Under the pieces are notes generated by a model, which searched no databases, was not told the DNA's origin, and was given only the letters and a program-made list of their open reading frames with translations. This document shows positions 43,680 through 50,446 of a DNA stretch of 64,000 bases, in pieces. Each line of letters starts with the position of its first letter. Positions within the stretch are counted from its first letter, which is position 1. Source of the DNA: an uncultured Bacteroidota bacterium (GTDB taxonomy: Bacteria; Bacteroidota; Bacteroidia; Bacteroidales; P3); contig CADAWR010000003.1 in assembly GCA_902791695.1 (NCBI GenBank), positions 248,001-312,000 of the forward strand, given 5' to 3'. The translations under genes were made by a program, and so were the position numbers.

Positions 43680-44549
43680 ATGCTGCCGCTGGCCATACAT
43701 TGGAACGTCGACCCCATGCTCTTTCACATCGGGGGCTTCGGATTGCGCTGGTACTCGTTGTGTTTCCTGGTGGCGTTCCTGCTGGGATACTACATTATCG
43801 AACGCATGTTCAAGCGCGAGGGCGTTAAGGAGGACTACCTGAGCAGCCTGTTCCTGTACATCTTCCTGGCCATACTGTTCGGTGCACGCCTTGGGCACTG
43901 CCTGTTCTACGAGCCCGACTACTTCCTGACGTCGGAGCATTGGGTGGAGATATTCTGGCCGTTCGCGGATGGGCACTACACTGGCTTCCAGGGATTGGCG
44001 AGCCACGGTGCCGCCATTGGCATACTGGTGTCGCTATGGCTATACTGGCGCAAATACGGCCTCAACCCATGGTGGTTCCTCGACAGGTTGGTTATAGTGG
44101 TGGCCCTTGGCGGTGCGTTTGTGCGCCTGGGCAACCTCTTCAACAGCGAGATATACGGTGTGGAGACCACTCTGCCGTGGGGCTTCGTGTTCGAGCGCGA
44201 AGGCGAGACGGTTGCCAAGCACCCCACGCAGCTGTACGAAAGCCTCAGCTACTTTATCATCTTCGGTGTGTCCTACTGGTACTACCTGCGCAAGAACGGT
44301 CAGTTCAAGACTGGCACCATCTTCGGCTGGTGGCTGGTGGCGCTGTTCGGCGTGAGGTTGCTGATAGAGTTCGTCAAGAACGACCAGGTGGACTTCGAAG
44401 CCGGTATGGCGCTCAACATGGGCCAGCTGCTCAGCCTGCCGTTCATCATCGGCGGCCTTACGATAGCATGGCTCGCCAGCAAAGAGAAACTCCCCCAGGG
44501 ACCGTTCCCGAAAGGGGAGAAAGTAAATATTAAAGAGAAAAAGAAATGA
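43680..44549 (+). CDS. lgt: prolipoprotein diacylglyceryl transferase
   Basis: 289 residues with about seven membrane helices. It attaches diacylglycerol to lipobox cysteines in the inner membrane. The signature is VRLGNLFNSEIYGVET, then WGFVFEREGET and HPTQLYESLSY. Its stop overlaps the gpmA start (ATGA). Several of its likely substrates (PCMD lipoprotein, LptE, LptC) are encoded in this window. Confidence 0.95.
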   Translation: MLPLAIHWNVDPMLFHIGGFGLRWYSLCFLVAFLLGYYIIERMFKREGVKEDYLSSLFLYIFLAILFGARLGHCLFYEPDYFLTSEHWVEIFWPFADGHYTGFQGLASHGAAIGILVSLWLYWRKYGLNPWWFLDRLVIVVALGGAFVRLGNLFNSEIYGVETTLPWGFVFEREGETVAKHPTQLYESLSYFIIFGVSYWYYLRKNGQFKTGTIFGWWLVALFGVRLLIEFVKNDQVDFEAGMALNMGQLLSLPFIIGGLTIAWLASKEKLPQGPFPKGEKVNIKEKKK

Positions 44550-45292
44550 AGACACTGATACTTGTGCGCCACGGAGAGAGCGCATGGAACAAACTCAACC
44601 TCTTCACCGGCTGGACCGACGTCGACCTCACCGAGGCCGGCATCAAGGAGGCCTACGAGGCTGGCAAGCTGCTCAAGGCTGAGGGCTACCGCCCCGAGCT
44701 CTGCTTCACCAGCTACTTGAAGCGTGCTGTGAAGACCCTCAACGAGATACTTGACGCGATGGATATGGATTGGCTGCCGGTGCAGAAGAGCTGGCGCCTC
44801 AACGAGAAGAGCTATGGTGCCATACAAGGTCTCAACAAGGCCGACACCGCCGCCAAGTACGGCGACGAGCAGGTGCTCCTCTGGCGCCGTGCTTTCGATG
44901 TGCAGCCCCCTGCGCTTGACATGCACGACGAGCGCAGCCCCCGTATGGATCCGCGTTATAATGAGATTCCGGACAATCTCATACCGCTCACCGAGAGCCT
45001 CAAGGACACCATCGAGCGCCTTATGCCCTACTACCGTGGCACCATCATGCCCGCTTTCGAAAACCGCAACACGCTTATGGTGGTGGCTCATGGCAACTCT
45101 CTACGCGGCATCGTCAAGGAGCTCAAGGGCATGTCGAACGAGGAGATAATAAAGTTCAATTTGCCCACGGCGGTACCCTATGTGTTCACTTTTGACGACC
45201 GCATGAACCTCGTCGAGGATAAATTTCTTGGCGACCCCGAGGTTATCGCTGCTAAGATGCAAAGTGTTGCCAATCAGGCAAAAAAGAAGTGA
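44546..45292 (+). CDS. gpmA: 2,3-bisphosphoglycerate-dependent phosphoglycerate mutase
   Basis: 248 residues. It interconverts 3- and 2-phosphoglycerate in glycolysis. The phospho-histidine motif is LVRHGESAWNKLNLFTGWTD; YLKRAVKTL, RLNEKSYGAIQGLNK and VVAHGNSLRGIVK follow. It is coupled to lgt by a 4-bp overlap. A strong hairpin terminator lies about 80 bp after the stop. Confidence 0.97.
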   Translation: MKTLILVRHGESAWNKLNLFTGWTDVDLTEAGIKEAYEAGKLLKAEGYRPELCFTSYLKRAVKTLNEILDAMDMDWLPVQKSWRLNEKSYGAIQGLNKADTAAKYGDEQVLLWRRAFDVQPPALDMHDERSPRMDPRYNEIPDNLIPLTESLKDTIERLMPYYRGTIMPAFENRNTLMVVAHGNSLRGIVKELKGMSNEEIIKFNLPTAVPYVFTFDDRMNLVEDKFLGDPEVIAAKMQSVANQAKKK

Positions 45293-45363
45293 TTAACAGG
45301 TTTGATCTGGCCTTTTACTTGAGGGTAATGTAAAAAAAATTTGGCCAGTATTAAAAATGTTTG

Positions 45364-45371
45364 TACTTTTG
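45364..45371 (+). promoter_or_regulatory. -7 promoter box for the tRNA cluster
   Basis: TACTTTTG, 54 bp before tRNA-Ser. Its last base is the first base of the terminator stem at 45371. Confidence 0.65.
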
Positions 45372-45406
45372 CACCGCTTTTCGAGAGAGAAAAAGCGGTG
45401 CTTTTT
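45371..45406 (+). terminator. intrinsic terminator overlapping the tRNA promoter
   Basis: GCACCGCTTTT at 45371-45381 pairs perfectly with AAAAGCGGTGC at 45391-45401 across a 9-nt loop, followed by five T's. It terminates gpmA transcription. Confidence 0.85.
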
Positions 45407-45424
45407 AGTCAAATCGAAAACCAC

Positions 45425-45515
45425 GGAGAGGTGGGTGAGTGGCTGAAACCAACAGTTTGCTAAACTGTCGTACTCGATTAGGGTACCGGGGGTTCGAATC
45501 CCCCCTTCTCCGCCA
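45425..45515 (+). tRNA. tRNA-Ser(GCT)
   Basis: Acceptor stem GGAGAGG/CTTCTCC, anticodon loop TTGCTAA with anticodon GCT, a long variable arm, T-loop GGTTCGAATCC, discriminator G and an encoded CCA (45513-45515). Confidence 0.95.
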
Positions 45516-45555
45516 AACGAAAGGACGCCCCCGAAAAGGCGTCCTTTGTTGTTGA

Positions 45556-45630
45556 CGGGATATAGCGAAGTCCGGTTATCGCGCCTGCTTTGGGAGCAGG
45601 AGATCCCCAGTTCGAATCTGGGTGTCCCGA
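45556..45630 (+). tRNA. tRNA-Pro(TGG)
   Basis: Acceptor stem CGGGATA/TGTCCCG, anticodon stem CCTGC/GCAGG around TTTGGGA (anticodon TGG), T-loop AGTTCGAATCT, discriminator A. CCA is not encoded. Confidence 0.95.
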
Positions 45631-45641
45631 CAGATAGAGCT

Positions 45642-45715
45642 GGCCCTGTAGCTCAGCTGGATAGAGCGAGAGTCTTCTAAACTCTAGGTCCTGCGTTCGA
45701 GTCGCAGCAGGGTCA
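45642..45715 (+). tRNA. tRNA-Arg(TCT)
   Basis: Acceptor stem GGCCCTG/CAGGGTC, D-arm GCTCAGCTGGATAGAGC, anticodon stem AGAGT/ACTCT around CTTCTAA (anticodon TCT), discriminator A. CCA is not encoded. Confidence 0.95.
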
Positions 45716-45725
45716 CAGCCTAAGC

Positions 45726-45762
45726 GGCGCAACGATACAACGTTGCGCCGTTTCCTTGTTTT
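45726..45762 (+). terminator. terminator of the tRNA cluster
   Basis: GGCGCAACG at 45726-45734 pairs perfectly with CGTTGCGCC at 45741-45749, followed by a T-rich stretch. Confidence 0.8.
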
Positions 45763-45824
45763 ATGTCGCAGCTACACAATATTCCACGCCGCTCTGCGTT
45801 ATAAAGATTATAACAAGCATCAGA

Positions 45825-47003
45825 ATGGATATAAGCAGCTATTTTGAGCCCATAGACATGACGGTGGTGGACTATCGCAGCGAGCAGTTTCACCCCATGC
45901 TGGGCGATGATATACTGGCGCATACCGCCGAGGCGGGTTTTCCGCAGCTCGACGGAGTCAAGCTGGCACTGGTGGGTGTGCCTGAAGACCGTGCTTCTGT
46001 ATATAACCGCGGCTGTAGCTTAGCCCCCGACCATATACGCCGCTACCTATACCGCCTCGCCAAGCCGCATGACGATCTGCAGCTCGCCGACCTCGGCAAC
46101 ATCGCCTGCGGAGCCACTCCGCGTGACACTTACTTTGCCGTCATAGAGGCTTTCCAGCAACTGCTGGAACAGGGCATTACGCTCATCGTCCTCGGTGGCA
46201 GCGACGACCTCGTTTTCCCCATCTACAAGGCCTACGAGGTTCTTGGCCGCGTCATCAATATCTGCTCCGTCGATGCACGCTTCAACCTTGATGGTGGCGA
46301 CCAGATTAACAGTGGCAACTACCTCCAGCACATCATCCTCCAGCAGCCCAACTACCTTTTCGACTATGTGGCCATGGGCTACCAGACCTACTTTGTGGGG
46401 CAAGAGATGATAAAGCTCATGGACGAGCTCAAGTTCAGCACCAAGCGTGTGGGCGAACTTCAGGCCGACATGGAGCATGCCGAACCGCTGGTGCGCTACA
46501 GCGATGTTGTGGCTGTCGATATCAGCGCAGTGCGTCAGGGCGATGCCCCCGCCAACGCAAATCCCTCGCCCCACGGCCTCTACGGTGAACAGCTATGCCA
46601 GGTGGCACGCTTTGCCGGCATGAGCGATAAGACCTCCTGCTTCGGCCTCTTCGAGATGGTGCCGGCTCTCGACCGCGACGGCCAGACGGCCCACATGCTG
46701 GCTCATGCTGTGTGGTTCTTCATCGAGGGCTTTCACTACCGCATCTGCGACTTCCCAACACGTGACAAGCAGCACTACAAGCGTTTCACTGTCGAACTCC
46801 CTGACCACGGCATGGAGATTGTCTTCTACAAGAGCCTTCGCAGCGACCGCTGGTGGATGGAGGTGCCATGTGAAGACGACGAGCGCCGCGAGCGCTACCT
46901 GCGTCACACTCTCATACCCTGCCACTATAGCGACTACCAGCGCGCTATGGAGAACGAGATACCCGAGCTCTGGTGGCACTACTACAACAGAATAAATGGG
47001 TAA
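45825..47003 (+). CDS. arginase/formimidoylglutamase-family protein with degenerate metal site
   Basis: 392 residues from the ATG at 45825 (MDISSYFEPIDM). The ureohydrolase fold is visible: VKLALVGVPEDRASVYNRG, then ITLIVLGGSDD, INICSVDARFNLDGGDQ and VVAVDISAVRQGDAP, then GLYGEQLCQVARFAGM. The Mn-ligand motifs are altered: GGDH became GGSDD, DAHxD became DARFN, and DxD became DIS. Most ligands are missing, so metal-dependent hydrolysis is unlikely. It may be a structural or regulatory pseudoenzyme. It is followed by a small ORF and lptE. Confidence 0.8.
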   Translation: MDISSYFEPIDMTVVDYRSEQFHPMLGDDILAHTAEAGFPQLDGVKLALVGVPEDRASVYNRGCSLAPDHIRRYLYRLAKPHDDLQLADLGNIACGATPRDTYFAVIEAFQQLLEQGITLIVLGGSDDLVFPIYKAYEVLGRVINICSVDARFNLDGGDQINSGNYLQHIILQQPNYLFDYVAMGYQTYFVGQEMIKLMDELKFSTKRVGELQADMEHAEPLVRYSDVVAVDISAVRQGDAPANANPSPHGLYGEQLCQVARFAGMSDKTSCFGLFEMVPALDRDGQTAHMLAHAVWFFIEGFHYRICDFPTRDKQHYKRFTVELPDHGMEIVFYKSLRSDRWWMEVPCEDDERRERYLRHTLIPCHYSDYQRAMENEIPELWWHYYNRING

Positions 47004-47051
47004 TGGCATTTCACGTCATTACGTTATAACGATATACGAAAAAGGAAAGAT

Positions 47052-47222
47052 ATGGATTTAGCATTCAAAGAGAAGATAGACGCCCTTATCAGCGAGGTGG
47101 CTGCAGTGCCCGACCTCGTCACCAAGGTGGCGGTGCTCAACTACATCCAGCAGGAGTCTGGCTTCCTCCTCTGGCAACTTGAGGACGAACAACGCATCGA
47201 TGAAGACTCGCGCGATTATTAG
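47052..47222 (+). CDS. small 56-residue protein overlapping lptE
   Basis: ATG at 47052, TAG at 47220-47222. The product (MDLAFKEKIDALISEVAAVP...) is acidic and helical, with YIQQESGFLLWQLEDEQRID. Its last 23 bases overlap the start of lptE in another frame, suggesting translational coupling. Codon use is like its neighbours and I think it is real. Function unknown. Confidence 0.55.
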   Translation: MDLAFKEKIDALISEVAAVPDLVTKVAVLNYIQQESGFLLWQLEDEQRIDEDSRDY

Positions 47223-47703
47223 TCTGCTGTCAGCCATGCTGTTCGCGGCATGCACCGGCGGCTACTCCTTCACCGGAGCCTCCATACCGCCGGAGGCCAA
47301 GACCATCTCTGTGGCCACGTTCCCCAACTACGCAGCCACCGTCAACCCGCAACTGAGCCAGAAGCTCACCGACGACCTGATACAGATGTTCTCAAGCCAG
47401 ACCACCCTCGACGTCACCAACGATGATGGCGACCTGCAGCTTAGTGGCGAGATAACGGGTTACGACACCCGCGCCTCGGCTCTTTCTGCTTCCGACGAGG
47501 TTTCCATGAACCGCCTTACCATCACCGTCAAGGTCAAGTTCGTCAACACCAAAGACCCGGACGCCGACTTCGAGCAGTCGTTCTCGCGCTACCGCGACTA
47601 CGCCGCCACACAGGACTTCTCCTCTGTCGAGAGCACCCTCATGGGTGAGATTGTCACCGAACTATGCGAGGACATCTTCAACAAGGCCGTAGTCAACTGG
47701 TGA
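47200..47703 (+). CDS. lptE: LPS-assembly lipoprotein LptE
   Basis: 167 residues from the ATG at 47200. The lipobox is LFAACTGG (Cys18). The body matches Bacteroidota LptE: GYSFTGASIPPEAKTISVATF, PQLSQKLTDDLIQMFSSQTTL and DGDLQLSGEITGY. It plugs LptD in the outer membrane for LPS export. It overlaps the small ORF upstream by 23 bp and the DUF2723 gene by 4 bp (GTGA). lptC and lpxD are at 54.9-56.5 kb. Confidence 0.88.
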   Translation: MKTRAIISLLSAMLFAACTGGYSFTGASIPPEAKTISVATFPNYAATVNPQLSQKLTDDLIQMFSSQTTLDVTNDDGDLQLSGEITGYDTRASALSASDEVSMNRLTITVKVKFVNTKDPDADFEQSFSRYRDYAATQDFSSVESTLMGEIVTELCEDIFNKAVVNW

Positions 47704-49529
47704 CAAACCGAGAGCCGGGGGCAAACAGAGTGGAGGGGCATGCGTGGCGGTTTGCACTTTGCCGAGGTGAGGAAACCAGTCGGCGTAGCCAACAGGTAGG
47801 CTTCTGCCTGCTGTCGGCCATTGCAACGGCGGTCTACCTCCTCACCATGGACCGCTCGGTCTCGTGGTGGGACTGCGGCGAATTCATCGCCACAGGATGG
47901 CTGCTCCAGGTGGGACATCCTCCGGGAGCACCCACCTATCAGCTCCTCTCGCACCTCTTTATGCTTCTTTCTTTCGGCAACCCCATGCTGGTTGCACCGC
48001 TCAGCAACGCCCTTTCGGCTCTCGCCGGAGGCCTCACCGTCGGCATACTTTATCTGACTATACTTGAGCTCACCTCTTACCTCTCACCTTCCGTCTCTCA
48101 CCTTCCCGCCGCCATAGGTGCCCTGTGCTACCTCTTCTGCGACACAGCCTGGTTCTCTGCCGTCGAGAGCGAGGTCTACAGCCTCGCCATGCTCTTCTGT
48201 GCCATCGACTTCTGGCTGGCTTTGCGCTACCGCCGCACCCGCAACAGTCGCTTGCTTTTACTTATTGCATTCCTCCTCGGTCTCGGTGTTGGTGTCCATC
48301 TAATGACGCTCCTGGTAGTGCCAGCTCTGCTGCTTATTGTGCTGCCGTCTTTGGTACACTGCCGCCGCTGGGGACTCATCTTGCCAGCTGCCATGCTTTT
48401 TTTCGCCCTCGGTCTCACCACCTACCTCATCATACCTATCCGTGCCGCTGCACATCCCCCCATCAACGAGGGCAATCCCTCCACCTCGGAGGCTTTCATG
48501 CGCTACCTCAAGCGCGAACAGTACCCCAAGGCACCCCTCTACCCCCGCATGTGGCGCGAGCGCGATGAAGCCAACTGGAGCGATTGGACCTACGGCCTCG
48601 ACGGGGCTGCTGGCAACGCCGTCTACTATGTCAACTACCAGCTCGGCTACATGTATGGCCGCTACCTGATGTACAACTTCATTGGCCGCGAGAACCTCAA
48701 GAGCCATCGTATCGTCGTATTCGTGCTGCCTTTCCTCCTGGGTCTCTGGGGTCTGTTGCGGCACCGCCGGCGCAGCCGGTGGGGCTTCTGGGTTGTCATG
48801 CTGCTCTTCCTTTTCGGCGGAGCAGTGCTCAATCTCTATCTCAACCATCCCTGCTACGAGCCCCGCGAGCGCGACTATGCCTACGTTCTCTCTTTCTACG
48901 CCTTCGCCATCTGGATAGGCATTGGTGCCGGTGAGGTATTAACGTCGCCACGCCTCAAGGGTTCGTTGTCCCGTTGCCTCGTCGTCCTGCTATCTCTCCT
49001 CGCGCCGCTGCTTATGGCCTGTGGCAACTGGAGCGACCACGACCGCCACAACTGCCATTCCGTCCACGACATCGCCATGGGCCACCTGCAATCGTGCGAC
49101 CAGGGAGCACTCCTCATCACCCTCGGCGACAACGACACCTTCCCCCTTTGGTACCTCCAGCAGGTCGAGCACCAGCGCACCGACATCGACATCTATAATA
49201 TCAACTTGACCGGCGGATCCCGCACTATGCAGCTCATCGACAGCAGCCTCGGCCGCCGCCCCGTCTATTTCTCGCAGTACTTCGTCGACCGTTTTGGCAA
49301 GTACTACGAAGGCCGCCTACGCTGCGAAGGCTTCTGCTGGCAGCTGCTGCCAGACACCAACCTTTCACCTTTCACCTCTCACCTCTCACCTTCCATAGAG
49401 TGGCACATCACCGAGAGCGAGTACATCGACCCTGTCTCCTCCCGCTTCCTCGACGTCTGGCACCGTAACCTCGCGCTAATGGCTGACGAAAAAGGGCCCC
49501 GTCAAAGCGGAGCCCTTGCGGAAGAATAA
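47700..49529 (+). CDS. DUF2723 polytopic membrane protein (glycosyltransferase-like)
   Basis: 609 residues from a GTG overlapping the lptE stop. The N-terminal part has WWDCGEFIATGWLLQVGHPPGAP and about ten membrane helices; a GALLITLGDNDTFPLWYLQQVE motif lies in the C-terminal part. These are hallmarks of the DUF2723 family, related to mannosyl-type membrane glycosyltransferases. The protein is shorter than most members (often near 1000 residues). Two heptanucleotide repeat tracts lie inside the gene (48071-48105 and 49361-49395). The last residues overlap a leftward terminator hairpin, so the C-terminus may be recently altered. Confidence 0.82.
   Translation: MTNREPGANRVEGHAWRFALCRGEETSRRSQQVGFCLLSAIATAVYLLTMDRSVSWWDCGEFIATGWLLQVGHPPGAPTYQLLSHLFMLLSFGNPMLVAPLSNALSALAGGLTVGILYLTILELTSYLSPSVSHLPAAIGALCYLFCDTAWFSAVESEVYSLAMLFCAIDFWLALRYRRTRNSRLLLLIAFLLGLGVGVHLMTLLVVPALLLIVLPSLVHCRRWGLILPAAMLFFALGLTTYLIIPIRAAAHPPINEGNPSTSEAFMRYLKREQYPKAPLYPRMWRERDEANWSDWTYGLDGAAGNAVYYVNYQLGYMYGRYLMYNFIGRENLKSHRIVVFVLPFLLGLWGLLRHRRRSRWGFWVVMLLFLFGGAVLNLYLNHPCYEPRERDYAYVLSFYAFAIWIGIGAGEVLTSPRLKGSLSRCLVVLLSLLAPLLMACGNWSDHDRHNCHSVHDIAMGHLQSCDQGALLITLGDNDTFPLWYLQQVEHQRTDIDIYNINLTGGSRTMQLIDSSLGRRPVYFSQYFVDRFGKYYEGRLRCEGFCWQLLPDTNLSPFTSHLSPSIEWHITESEYIDPVSSRFLDVWHRNLALMADEKGPRQSGALAEE
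48071..48105 (+). repeat. heptanucleotide repeat tract in DUF2723 gene (5')
   Basis: Five tandem 7-mers with the pattern CACCTCT/CACCTTC, somewhat degenerate, coding TSYLSPSVSHLP. Period 7 is not a multiple of 3. Confidence 0.75.
49361..49395 (+). repeat. heptanucleotide repeat tract in DUF2723 gene (3')
   Basis: Five tandem 7-mers: CCTTTCA twice, CCTCTCA twice, CCTTCCA. They code LSPFTSHLSPS and use the same repeat type as the tract at 48071. Confidence 0.85.
49488..49517 (-). terminator. leftward terminator inside the DUF2723 3' end
   Basis: AAGGGC at 49492-49497 pairs with GCCCTT at 49512-49517, with CCG/CGG inside. Read leftward it is followed by five T's (A's at 49489-49493 on the plus strand). 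It would end transcription of the leftward gene at 50075. Confidence 0.65.
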
Positions 49530-49538
49530 GTTTTCTGA

Positions 49539-49862
49539 TGGTGTAGGCTGGGTTATCGCCAGTTTCCCCTATCAGAGCGCTATGCCCAAACGCACAGAGA
49601 ATTCTACGAGGTAAATCGTGCGGAAGTAGGAATATACCAGACCTCTATAAAATGGAAAGGACGTGGCGGTAACGCCACCTTACACCAACGTCTTGAATAT
49701 GGTTCACTCTTATACATTGAACTGCATGTTGACAATAGTCCAGACAGATCCATCCGCGACCTATGTGTCTGCGGCGAGACATCGGTAGTATTGAATAGAA
49801 GGGGGATGATGATTGACAACCAATTATTCAACACCGACTTCGTCGAGATCTTTGACAAGTGA
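49539..49862 (+). pseudogene. 3' remnant of an unknown gene
   Basis: An open frame of 107 codons ending in TGA at 49860-49862, with no usable start codon before the MMID near its end. The translation looks like real protein (GNATLHQRLEYGSLLYIEL, then RSIRDLCVCGETSVVLNRRG and NTDFVEIFDK). It follows a TGA at 49536-49538, just after the DUF2723 stop. It overlaps the leftward gene at 49824 by 39 bp, tail to tail. The family is not recognised. Confidence 0.5.
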
Positions 49863-50075
49863 GCCAATGATTTTAAACGATTTCGGGCCACCGATTTCCT
49901 CAATTTTGCCATCTTGGCTATACAGTAAAACAACAGGAAAACCCAACTCGACAGGCTCGTCAAAATGATAGCAATAAGCACCTTTCCCTTGGTACTCGCC
50001 AAGGTACTCAACGTGTCCGGCATATTCTTTGTACCAGACGTCCATTGCTTTTTGTATGGGTTTCGGTATGTTCAT
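49824..50075 (-). CDS. small protein of unknown function
   Basis: 83 residues from the ATG at 50075; a TTG at 50087 lies in the -7 box. No signal peptide. Notable: MDVWYKEYAGHVEYLGEYQG, an acidic stretch (HFDEPVELGFPVVLLYSQDG) and KIIGSLVKDLDEVGVE. It has its own promoter and a leftward terminator within the DUF2723 gene. Size and setting next to a gene remnant recall immunity-type proteins, but this is only a guess. Confidence 0.65.
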   Translation of the reverse strand: MNIPKPIQKAMDVWYKEYAGHVEYLGEYQGKGAYCYHFDEPVELGFPVVLLYSQDGKIEEIGGPKSFKIIGSLVKDLDEVGVE

Positions 50076-50084
50076 AATTAATTG

Positions 50085-50092
50085 CAAAAATA
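50085..50092 (-). promoter_or_regulatory. -7 promoter box for the 83-residue protein gene
   Basis: TATTTTTG on the minus strand, about 10 nt upstream of the ATG. Confidence 0.5.
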
Positions 50093-50237
50093 CACCCCTT
50101 TTTTAAACCGACAAAATAATTTATTAGAAATCGCATCCAATCGCGATAATTCGTGTTAAAAATAAAAGCCATGTGCCGGACCACTTCCATGGTTCTTCAT
50201 AGGTTTTTCCATTTATCCTCAGCGTACCTTCGAAGCG

Positions 50238-50261
50238 GCGCCACCAGAACACCGGTGGCGC
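50238..50261. repeat. perfect 8-bp-arm hairpin
   Basis: GCGCCACC at 50238-50245 and GGTGGCGC at 50254-50261 around an 8-nt loop, without a T-tract on either strand. It lies just left of palindromic repeat copy E, in the 370-bp gap 50076-50446, which holds no gene. Confidence 0.7.
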
Positions 50262-50306
50262 TATGCCACCGCTCCGCACCCACTTCATACCCGCTCTGTG
50301 CTTGCT

Positions 50307-50408
50307 TCGTACTTGCTCCGACTGTTCTACGGTTGTTCACCGGTTGTTCGACGGTTTAAACCGTTAAACAACCGGTGAACAACCGTAGAACAGTCGGAGC
50401 GGGTACGG
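50307..50408. repeat. large palindromic intergenic repeat, copy E
   Basis: A 102-bp inverted repeat centred on TTTAAA at 50355-50360. The inner arms are nearly perfect: CTCCGACTGTTCTACGGTTG and its complement, then CACCGGTTGTT units. Further degenerate CCGTACCCGCT-like units continue to the left. It lies 39 bp past the MBOAT stop and could end that operon's transcript. Confidence 0.9.
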
Positions 50409-50446
50409 AGAGGCACCGGCTCAGCTGTGGAGGCACGGCGGAGGTG

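Noticed and set aside
49604-50023. 139-residue minus-strand ORF across the gene remnant
   Set aside because: It is in another frame than the promoter-backed 83-residue gene and looks like low-quality sequence rich in Ser and basic residues.
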